From the NCBI GenBank assembly GCA_002408205.1, contig DHQY01000011.1:124001-188000 (forward strand): a stretch of 64,000 bases of DNA, written 5' to 3'. The stretch is from Bacteroidales bacterium UBA5326 (GTDB lineage: Bacteria > Bacteroidota > Bacteroidia > Bacteroidales > UBA932). Positions 57,329-64,000 of this stretch are shown here, piece after piece. A program made the translations under genes and the position numbers. The notes beneath the pieces are model-generated. The model was given only the letters and a program-made list of their open reading frames with translations, did not search any database and was not told where the DNA came from. Within the stretch, counting starts at the first letter, position 1. Every line of letters begins with the position of its first letter.

Positions 57329-60300
57329 TTATTTTTTTGGTATTCGTATATTGAAGCACGCACCTCCCCATTCGGAAGAGGAATAGGATATGGTCCCCTG
57401 ATACTGGTCCAGAATGCCGCGGCAGATGGCCAGTCCCAGTCCCGTACCGCTGCTCTTTGTGGTGAAATTGGGCTTAAACAGCCTGTCCCTGTTTTCGGGC
57501 GCCACCCCCGGGCCGTTATCCGCAATCTGTATAAGGTATTGGTCGCTTTCTTCTTCCACACGGACAGTGATCACTCCTATCGCCTGGGCTTCGACGGCCT
57601 GGATGGCATTGCCCAGCAAATTGACAAGTACGCGGATGATTTGGGACCGCTGTCCTACGATCCGGGCTTCCTGAACTGACGGTTCAAAATGGATCTTAAT
57701 ATGTTCCGAGGTGGAAAACAGCACAATTTGTTCCCTGATTAGGGAGTTTAGTTCTATCTCGGTGGGGGCCTCGGAATGGAAACGTGAGAAATTGGAAAAT
57801 TCTGTTGCGGTTTCCGAAAGAATATTGATCTGTTCCAGGAGCGAAGCGGCTACCTTGTCAAAATGTTCTGTCCATTTGGAAGAGCCTTCCTGTTTAAGGC
57901 GTATGAGGTGTTGTATGCTGAGCCTCATGGGGGTCAGCGGGTTCTTTATCTCGTGTGCGATCTGACGGGCCATCTCGCGCCATGCGTGCTCCCGTTCGGA
58001 TTGGGCCAGGCGCCGGGTACTTTCATCCAGATCGTCGGCCATTTTGTTGTAAGCCGCTACAAGCATTCCCAATTCGTCTTCCGAGGTATATACAATGTGC
58101 TCGGCTTTTTTTGTCACATCTATCTGGCTCAGTTTTTCCTCCAGAGCCACCAGAGGCCGGGTTATCTGGTTTGAAAACGTGAAACTCATGACAATGGCTG
58201 CCAGTAAAAGCAACAGGTACAGGTTGACGACGGCTGCCACAATGGAAGAAGTGTCTTTGGTTACATCTGTTTGTCCTGAAAGATAGGGCACATTTATATA
58301 GGCAACGAGTGTCCCATAGGTATTGTACAACGGAGCGTACATAGAATAATACGTCAGATTGCCTACCTGCTCTTTGTGCGTGAATTGGCGGCTCTCCCTC
58401 TCGTTCAGTTCCATGAACGCAGTGCCGTTCATGCGTGCGCTCAACAAATGGCGTTCGAATATCTCAGGTTGCGAAGACCGCATAAGCCTTCCGTGGGGAT
58501 CGTACAGGTTCACTTGTATCTGGATATTTGAAGATAGACGGTTCATGGTGTTCATCAGTTCCACCGCATTTCCCGTGGGATCATTGGATCGGTCTGCATG
58601 ACGAATGTATTCTTCCAGCGACGCCTGGGCTGCCTGCATCTGATCCCTCATCTGTTTTTCGTTAGTTTCGTCGTACAGTTGCAAACCGAACCCCAGGCTC
58701 CCGAAGGCCATGAAAACAAGCGCCACGACAAGTGATCCAACCAATAACCAGGTGATCTTCCGGCGGAACGAATTTCGGGGCAGGTTTATTTGTATTTCCT
58801 TTGTGCGAAAAACTCCCAGGATGATAGAAAAAATGAACCCGTAGAACAAAAACAGATAGGACAGGGATACTATGTATGGGAACGGACTGCGGAGGGGGCG
58901 GGTAATAATGAGTACTTTGTTTTCTGTTTTGTAAGTAAAATGCAGGTGCCTGTCTATCCTTTCCTGATAGAAACCGTCCTGACCCGGAGGGGTAATCTTG
59001 CTGGCATAGGGGTAATCCCCGCTGTTAGAAATTAATTTATCGTCTATGTATTTGGCATACGAATAATCGTAGGGTAATTTGAATTTATCGAGTTGCGATT
59101 TGTCTGAAAGCAGGGAGGGATATCCCAGCGCGTCCTTAATATAATGAGAATCCAGTTCAATATAAAGATCCTGTGAGCCTCCGTAACTGTAGTAGGTAAA
59201 AACGCCTATATAGCTTATATTCCCCAGTTTGTTGTCCACATTATAAAAATGGGAGTCGTCGGCCAGAGGTGTACCGTTGCGAAGCAATTCGCTGTGAAAA
59301 AAATTATAACAAGAGACCGGTCCGGGCAATCCGGCAACCATTAATACATCGCCCGGTTCGCAGATAGTTATCTGAATCTGGTATCGTTGCAGAAAATCCG
59401 AGAAATAATTTTCCTTTATGCGGGACAGAATCATATCGTGGTCCTGTTCCATCTGTATCATTATGGACAGAATGGGGTCCATGGCAATGAGGCTCTCAAC
59501 CCTGCGCAGCTGCATTTCCACTTCCAGGTCTCTTTCCACGGCCATCTTCTGTGTCCATACCTGGTCCAGATTATATTCCTTGATTTTGCCGTAATGCATG
59601 ACCGTCAACAGGCTGTACAAAGCCGCAATGAAAACAAAAAGAAAAGTGAAGCGGGTTCCGGAGAAGAAAGACTGAACCGGAGCCCTGCTGACAAGCATAA
59701 GTACCCTTACAAGCAGGAAGAGGGCAAGGAACAGCAGCGTAATGGAGAAATACGCCAGGACAGAAAACCAGGTTATCTCGTCCAGTTTGAAGAGTTCCAG
59801 TGTAATATTGGAATCCATCGTAAGAGAGCGCAACGTGTGGTGCACAAGAAGTATAATGCCAATACCCGTAAGGACCAGGAGCGTGTAAACGGTTATCCGG
59901 TACGGTCGCTTTAGTCCGGAATAATCGGACACAAAGCTGAAACGTGCCATATAGATACTCCATATGCCGAGATATACGAATAACGTATTGAGCATCATGG
60001 CTGCCAGGGAGTTCTCAAGGAACCCTCCTGCATAGAGAAGGGGAGAAAAGAACAGGCCGTCAAGTTGCAGGTATGAAGAAAAAGCAGAGCTGAGCAGACG
60101 AACAACTGTCAGTCCGGCTATAATGTATAAAGCATATTTGAACTGCCTGTTAAACCAAAAGAAAATAATAGTGGAAGCCATCAGGAAAAACAGGGCAAAC
60201 CACCTGAGTATAACGGTATCTGAATACGTCTGTTTGGAGGTGTCGCTCAAAATGGTAAACAGAACACCATCGTTTTTTCCAAAGACAATGAATCCTTCAT

Positions 60301-60886
60301 CGAGGTTTAGCGGAACAATGGAACAGTAATTAGGCAGTTTCAGGTCTTTGTTAATATGAGAATTGACAAAATTATTGCTAAAAGGAAAGTCTGTCTGGAT
60401 AAGGATACCGGTGAGAATATTCACGTTACCTTTTGAGTACACCCGCACTACATACCAGCCGCTTCCCAGGTTCATGTATTGCTCAGATTCATTCACTCCC
60501 GTAAGCGGTTGCTGAAGCAGCCTGTTACGCGAGAAAAACGAGAAGTTCGGGAATAAAACATCGGGACTGTAGCTGTCGTTTATTATTGGGAAGGTGTTTA
60601 CCCAGGACACAAGGCTATCCTCGACGTATTTGTATATGACCATGTCTTCTTCCACCCCTTTGTCCGAAAGCCATTGGGAAGCGTCTTCCTCCAATTCCCG
60701 CAACGCGAGCTTTTCTATGGTCACCTGCTTATTGTGGAGCACTTTTTCTACATCAACAAGACGCAGCATTCTACGGTTGTGCGATGTGAGTTCAAAAAAG
60801 GAGAGAATCAGGCATAATGCTGCCAGGATGAGCGGAATGATCACCCGGTATTTTCGGATATATGGTACCAGGTCATTAATCTTCAT
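57329..60886 (-). CDS. Large NtrY-like membrane sensor histidine kinase
   Basis: 1185 residues from the ATG at 60886, which overlaps the rlmH stop (ATGA); a longer in-frame reading lies inside rlmH. A first helix (about 13-33) is followed by a ~200-residue extracytoplasmic domain, a block of about seven helices (~230-430), a second ~250-residue external domain, two helices (~680-740), a third external segment, and a last helix (~890-910). A HAMP domain follows, with the phospho-acceptor H978 in AHEIKNPLTPMRLS. The ATPase has N box NLLGNAIQAVEA, DNGPGVAP and GTGLGLAI. The signal is unknown. Partner: the convergent response regulator. Confidence 0.93.
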   Translation of the reverse strand: MKINDLVPYIRKYRVIIPLILAALCLILSFFELTSHNRRMLRLVDVEKVLHNKQVTIEKLALRELEEDASQWLSDKGVEEDMVIYKYVEDSLVSWVNTFPIINDSYSPDVLFPNFSFFSRNRLLQQPLTGVNESEQYMNLGSGWYVVRVYSKGNVNILTGILIQTDFPFSNNFVNSHINKDLKLPNYCSIVPLNLDEGFIVFGKNDGVLFTILSDTSKQTYSDTVILRWFALFFLMASTIIFFWFNRQFKYALYIIAGLTVVRLLSSAFSSYLQLDGLFFSPLLYAGGFLENSLAAMMLNTLFVYLGIWSIYMARFSFVSDYSGLKRPYRITVYTLLVLTGIGIILLVHHTLRSLTMDSNITLELFKLDEITWFSVLAYFSITLLFLALFLLVRVLMLVSRAPVQSFFSGTRFTFLFVFIAALYSLLTVMHYGKIKEYNLDQVWTQKMAVERDLEVEMQLRRVESLIAMDPILSIMIQMEQDHDMILSRIKENYFSDFLQRYQIQITICEPGDVLMVAGLPGPVSCYNFFHSELLRNGTPLADDSHFYNVDNKLGNISYIGVFTYYSYGGSQDLYIELDSHYIKDALGYPSLLSDKSQLDKFKLPYDYSYAKYIDDKLISNSGDYPYASKITPPGQDGFYQERIDRHLHFTYKTENKVLIITRPLRSPFPYIVSLSYLFLFYGFIFSIILGVFRTKEIQINLPRNSFRRKITWLLVGSLVVALVFMAFGSLGFGLQLYDETNEKQMRDQMQAAQASLEEYIRHADRSNDPTGNAVELMNTMNRLSSNIQIQVNLYDPHGRLMRSSQPEIFERHLLSARMNGTAFMELNERESRQFTHKEQVGNLTYYSMYAPLYNTYGTLVAYINVPYLSGQTDVTKDTSSIVAAVVNLYLLLLLAAIVMSFTFSNQITRPLVALEEKLSQIDVTKKAEHIVYTSEDELGMLVAAYNKMADDLDESTRRLAQSEREHAWREMARQIAHEIKNPLTPMRLSIQHLIRLKQEGSSKWTEHFDKVAASLLEQINILSETATEFSNFSRFHSEAPTEIELNSLIREQIVLFSTSEHIKIHFEPSVQEARIVGQRSQIIRVLVNLLGNAIQAVEAQAIGVITVRVEEESDQYLIQIADNGPGVAPENRDRLFKPNFTTKSSGTGLGLAICRGILDQYQGTISYSSSEWGGACFNIRIPKK

Positions 60887-61356
60887 ACGTGATGATAGGC
60901 TTCTCCCCTTATTATTGTAAAACATCTGTAGATTTGTTCCACGCACAATAAACGTACCAATTGATGGGGAAGAGTAAGAGCGGAAAGTGACCATTTGGCC
61001 TGGGCTCTTTCATATACCTGGGGAGAGAATCCGTAGGCGCCTCCAATCGAAAAAAGCAGGGATTTTGTACCTTTGCTCAGGTGTTGTTCTATTTGGAACG
61101 ACATTTGCTTGGAAGAATAAGTAGTGCCGTTTTCATCGAATAAGACCAGGCAGTCCTGAATTCCCACATTTTTCAGGAGCAAAAGTCCCTCTTTTTCTTT
61201 GATTTGTTGGATAGTGAGCCCTCCCGTATTTTTTATGTCGGGCAACTCTATGCGTTTGAAACTGATGTAGTGCTGCAATCGCCTTTCATATTCGCGAATG
61301 CCTTCACGTAAATAAGCTTCCTGCGTTTTCCCGACACAAAGCAGTACGATGTTCAT
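60883..61356 (-). CDS. rlmH: 23S rRNA pseudouridine-1915 N3-methyltransferase RlmH
   Basis: SPOUT methyltransferase acting on helix 69 of 23S rRNA. 157 residues, standard. Motifs are MNIVLLCVGKTQEAYLREGI at the start, LLFSIGGAYGFSPQVYERA in the knot, and the C-terminal HQLVRLLCVEQIYRCFTII and YHHV, which is almost invariant. A TACTTTTG box ends four bases upstream of the ATG. The kinase gene overlaps its end by 4 bp. Confidence 0.97.
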   Translation of the reverse strand: MNIVLLCVGKTQEAYLREGIREYERRLQHYISFKRIELPDIKNTGGLTIQQIKEKEGLLLLKNVGIQDCLVLFDENGTTYSSKQMSFQIEQHLSKGTKSLLFSIGGAYGFSPQVYERAQAKWSLSALTLPHQLVRLLCVEQIYRCFTIIRGEAYHHV

Positions 61357-61360
61357 AAGA

Positions 61361-61368
61361 CAAAAGTA
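61361..61368 (-). promoter_or_regulatory. Promoter -7 box of rlmH
   Basis: Minus-strand TACTTTTG ending four bases before the rlmH ATG at 61356, implying a leaderless or very short leader. Confidence 0.55.
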
Positions 61369-61410
61369 AGAAATAATGTGTAACTTGCCGTGTTTTTAAA
61401 GGTATTTGTT

Positions 61411-61821
61411 ATGATTAAGAACACCTTAACCTATTTCCTGATGATGAGCGCCTGCCTCGTGTCCCATTCCGTTTTATTGGGACAGGACGAACAGTCAAGG
61501 GCTATATTCACGTCCATAGGTGAGGATATAAAAACTGGAGATGCCACTACATTTTCCCAGTGGTTTGCCGATGACATGGAAATAGATGTGTTGGGGAATG
61601 CAGGGGTATGCAGCAAAAGTCAGGCTCGCCAGGTAATGAAGAATTTCTATTCCAGATATACACCCAAATCTTTTACCATTGTGCACCTGAGCGGCACATT
61701 GCCTATGCGTTACTGCATAGGTACACTCATGGCAGGAGGGGAGCGTTTCAGAGTTACGCTTTTTGTCAAATCCCAGAGGGATTCACACAAAATCCAACAG
61801 ATACGTATAGAAAAAGACTGA
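61411..61821 (+). CDS. DUF4783-family secreted protein
   Basis: 136 residues from the ATG at 61411 (MIKNTLTYFLMMSACLVSH); a GTG seven codons upstream is possible. Signal peptide to about residue 24 (SVLLGQ). The mature part has the NTF2-like pattern of DUF4783: IFTSIGEDIKTGDATTFSQWFADDMEIDVLG, then QARQVMKNFYSRYTPKSF. Function unknown; found next to rlmH across Bacteroidales. Converges on der with 1 bp between stops. Confidence 0.85.
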   Translation: MIKNTLTYFLMMSACLVSHSVLLGQDEQSRAIFTSIGEDIKTGDATTFSQWFADDMEIDVLGNAGVCSKSQARQVMKNFYSRYTPKSFTIVHLSGTLPMRYCIGTLMAGGERFRVTLFVKSQRDSHKIQQIRIEKD

Positions 61822-61822
61822 T

Positions 61823-63130
61823 CTACTTCTGCCTTATAAAGATCTGAACAGGAGTTCCCTTAAAACTGAAATGCGTACGTAATTTGTTTTCAAGGAAACG
61901 CTTGTAATCTTCACGTACATATTGCGGCAGGTTGCAGAAGAATGCGAACGAAGGGCAGGGTGTGGGCAACTGGGTGATGAACTTAATCTTAATGAACTTA
62001 CCTTTCAGGGCGGGCGGAGGAAAATTCTCGATTTCCGGAAGCATCACCTCATTAAGCCGTGAGGTGGGAATGCGCCTGTTTCTGTTTTGATATACTTCTT
62101 CTGCTGCTTCCAGCACATTAAGAATTCGCTGTTTATTGGTTACGGAAGTGAAAATAATGGGTACATCCGAAAAGGGAGCTAATTTGGTCCGGATCTCACG
62201 TTCGTATTCCTTGAGCGTATTACTTTCTTTTTCAATCAGGTCCCATTTATTTACTACCACAACACATCCTTTTTTGTTCCGGAGGATCAGCTGTAAAACG
62301 CTCATGTCCTGCGATTCAATTCCCTTCTCTGCATCTGTCATCAGTACGCAAACGTCTGCAAATTCAATGGAACGGATTGCCCTCATGGAAGAATAAAATT
62401 CAAGATCTTCCTTTTTCTTGTTTTTCTTACGCAATCCGGCGGTGTCGATGAGCATGAATTCGTGTCCGAATTTATTATAATAGGTAGCTATTGAATCCCG
62501 CGTAGTGCCGGCAATGGGCGTAACAATATTTCGTTCCTGTCCCAGCAGGGCGTTGGTAAGCGACGATTTTCCCACATTCGGACGTCCCACAATGGCAATA
62601 TGCGGTATATTTTTTTCTTCTTCTTTTATCTCAGATGCCGGGGGAAGCAGTTCCAGCACTTTATCCAACAGATCGCCTGTTCCGCTTCCGTTTGCTGCAG
62701 CAATACTGATGGGCTCACCAAGGCCCAGGGCATTGAATTCAAAAGTATCGTAGATTTTGCCGCCATGGTCCACTTTATTAACGACAACAATGACCGGCTT
62801 GCGGGTGCGCCTGAGCAATTTGGCAATGGATGTGTCGTAATCTGTTATTCCGGTCTGTACGTCAACCAAAAAGATTACAAGGTCTGCTTCGTCTATGGCC
62901 AGCAGTACCTGTTTGCGGATCTCTTCCTCAAACAGATCATCTGAATTTTCTGCGTATCCTCCCGTGTCAATAACGGAAAACTCCCGGCCGTTCCAGTCAC
63001 TTTTTCCGTAATGCCTGTCCCGGGTTACACCCGCCACTTCGTCTACGATAGCCTGGCGCATACCCACCAGGCGGTTGAACAGGGTTGATTTTCCTACGTT
63101 AGGTCTTCCTACAATTGCTACAATACTCAT
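61823..63130 (-). CDS. der: GTPase Der (EngA)
   Basis: Tandem-GTPase needed for 50S assembly. 435 residues. First G domain GRPNVGKST at 8-16 with DTGGYAE; second G domain GRPNVGKSS near residues 182-190 with DTAGLRKK and NKWDL. The C-terminal KH-like domain includes RVPTSRLN-type [12 protein letters not shown]. The start overlaps the end of the small upstream membrane-protein gene by 32 bp, so nadE, the small gene and der are likely one operon. Confidence 0.98.
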   Translation of the reverse strand: MSIVAIVGRPNVGKSTLFNRLVGMRQAIVDEVAGVTRDRHYGKSDWNGREFSVIDTGGYAENSDDLFEEEIRKQVLLAIDEADLVIFLVDVQTGITDYDTSIAKLLRRTRKPVIVVVNKVDHGGKIYDTFEFNALGLGEPISIAAANGSGTGDLLDKVLELLPPASEIKEEEKNIPHIAIVGRPNVGKSSLTNALLGQERNIVTPIAGTTRDSIATYYNKFGHEFMLIDTAGLRKKNKKKEDLEFYSSMRAIRSIEFADVCVLMTDAEKGIESQDMSVLQLILRNKKGCVVVVNKWDLIEKESNTLKEYEREIRTKLAPFSDVPIIFTSVTNKQRILNVLEAAEEVYQNRNRRIPTSRLNEVMLPEIENFPPPALKGKFIKIKFITQLPTPCPSFAFFCNLPQYVREDYKRFLENKLRTHFSFKGTPVQIFIRQK

Positions 63131-63311
63131 GGCTTTTGGTATAAAGTTTCCGTTCTTTTTCTTTGGGGCAAATTATTCCTTTCCGCCGCATATCACGGTT
63201 TTTACCTATGGAAGTCTCGGGAAACGTCCCGTCTTTTTTCAAAAGGATTCCCACGGCAAGTGCAGCAATACAAAAGGCTATCACAGCCAGGGATAACAAA
63301 AAGGTACTCAT
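63099..63311 (-). CDS. Small conserved membrane protein with C-terminal cysteines
   Basis: 70 residues from the ATG at 63311, which shares a base with the nadE stop (TAATG). One N-terminal helix (about residues 3-24, [20 protein letters not shown]), then a conserved-looking [19 protein letters not shown] and cysteines C48, C64 and C67 (CSNC at the end). I recall similar small proteins in Bacteroidales beginning with a helix and carrying a G-N-x-x-M/L-R-K-x-GI-x-C motif. Function unknown. The positive-inside rule suggests the cysteine-rich tail is cytoplasmic. Confidence 0.75.
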   Translation of the reverse strand: MSTFLLSLAVIAFCIAALAVGILLKKDGTFPETSIGKNRDMRRKGIICPKEKERKLYTKSHEYCSNCRKT

Positions 63312-64000
63312 TATGTAAAATACAGGCATTTATTCTGCGGAAGCAAAGGGCGTTCGCTTACGGCCAGAACGGGGGGGCACTGCAGGACAGTGTGCTCCAT
63401 ATGGCTGATCCTTTCGGTCACTATTCGAATGCATTCCGGATTGGCCCCTGTCCCGGTGACTTCCTCTGCGCTTCTGCCGTGTTCAGTCAGATCTTCCAGC
63501 ATGGGGTCAAGAACGGGAAATGGCGGAATGGTACAGCTGCCGGTTTGTTCCGGCGCCAGATCGGCCGAAGGTTCCTTTCTGATTGTATGCCAGGGAATTC
63601 GTTCTATGTCCCTGTTAATGAAACCGGCAAGTTCATAAACCCGGGTCTTGAAGATGTCACCGATAACCATGAGGTCCCCGGCAAGGTCGCCGTATATTGT
63701 ACCGTAGTCCATTGCCAGTTCACTTTTGTTGATAGTGTTAAGGGCTACTACATTTTTCTGTCCGGCATAATACATTAAAAAAATCGCACGAATACGGGAC
63801 TGAATCTTTTCTTCTTCAGCTGCATTATGATGACTGTGTTCGAATAAAGGAGAAAGTTCACGCAGTATTTTGCTGTAAACAGAATCTATGGGTATGACCT
63901 TGTGTTCAATTTCATTCGCTTCGCATATGGCAATTCCGTCTGTCAGCGAATGAACGGTAGAAAGGGGACCGGGCATCAGCAACCCGTGGACCTTCTCCTT
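63311..64000 (-). CDS. nadE: NAD+ synthetase (partial, C-terminal 229 residues)
   Basis: The gene continues past the right edge; only the synthetase domain's latter part is present. Visible family features: MPGPLSTVHS at the substrate loop, RIRAIFLMYYAGQKNVVALNTINKSELAMDYGTIYGDLAGD with GNKSE-like and TKYGD-like elements, and RKEPSADLAPEQT. It forms NAD+ from nicotinate adenine dinucleotide; whether an N-terminal glutaminase domain is attached is beyond the window, though Bacteroidales enzymes usually have one. Confidence 0.96.
   Translation of the reverse strand, partial: KEKVHGLLMPGPLSTVHSLTDGIAICEANEIEHKVIPIDSVYSKILRELSPLFEHSHHNAAEEEKIQSRIRAIFLMYYAGQKNVVALNTINKSELAMDYGTIYGDLAGDLMVIGDIFKTRVYELAGFINRDIERIPWHTIRKEPSADLAPEQTGSCTIPPFPVLDPMLEDLTEHGRSAEEVTGTGANPECIRIVTERISHMEHTVLQCPPVLAVSERPLLPQNKCLYFT

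Overview
This is a gene-dense, housekeeping stretch of a bacterial chromosome, almost certainly from the order Bacteroidales (phylum Bacteroidota); I cannot place the family or genus. The evidence is consistent across the window. Promoter boxes have the Bacteroidota form TAnnTTTG instead of TATAAT. Almost no gene has a Shine-Dalgarno sequence except rpsU and hpf. The F-ATPase operon has the order atpD-C-I-like-B-E-F-H-A-G with a short epsilon subunit. The window also holds a long-form urocanase, mutA/mutB of the succinate-propionate route, a parA-parB-DUF5683-mltD cluster, and a very large NtrY-like kinase. I see no insertion sequence, prophage, CRISPR array or integrated element.

Layout. 1-10.6 kb (minus strand) is the transcription/translation supercluster: four tRNAs (Thr-Tyr-Gly-Thr), tuf, tRNA-Trp, secE, nusG, rplK, rplA, rplJ, rplL, rpoB and the first half of rpoC, which runs off the left edge. 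10.6-13.8 kb: purA-dxs. 13.9-16.7 kb: two tandem MFS transporters. 16.7-20.2 kb: lysS, a TrmH/SpoU methyltransferase, aroE and ssb. 20.3-26.6 kb: recJ facing parE-parC. 26.6-33.9 kb: the complete ATP synthase operon, closed by a bidirectional terminator. 33.9-35.3 kb (minus): rpsU-xerC-hpf. 35.4-41.3 kb: hutU-mutA-mutB. 41.3-44.9 kb (minus): hpt-adk-obgE-PAP2-lplA. 45-47.5 kb: purE and an outer-membrane HhH protein. 47.4-52.9 kb: a lipid kinase, then parA-parB-DUF5683-mltD. 52.9-56.1 kb (minus): cmk-ispH and a PriA relative without helicase motifs. 56.1-61.4 kb: a convergent two-component pair plus rlmH. 61.4-64 kb: DUF4783, der, a small membrane protein and the C-terminal part of nadE.

Function. 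Most genes serve core information processing (RNA polymerase, ribosome, EF-Tu, topoisomerase IV, chromosome partition, SSB, RecJ, XerC), energy (F-ATPase, mutAB, hutU), isoprenoids (dxs, ispH), and purine, NAD and shikimate metabolism. Genes are packed with many 1-30 bp overlaps (ATGA, TGATG, TAATG junctions), so operons are inferred with good confidence.

Most unusual points: (i) the PriA homologue has lost Walker A, the DEEH box, the zinc-binding cysteines and the C-terminal helicase motifs while keeping both terminal domains; (ii) rpsU and hpf carry strong Shine-Dalgarno sequences in a genome that otherwise avoids them; (iii) the sigma-54-type response regulator lacks a DNA-binding domain and has GSFTSA in place of GAFTGA; (iv) several promoter boxes sit so close to the ATG that the transcripts may be leaderless.
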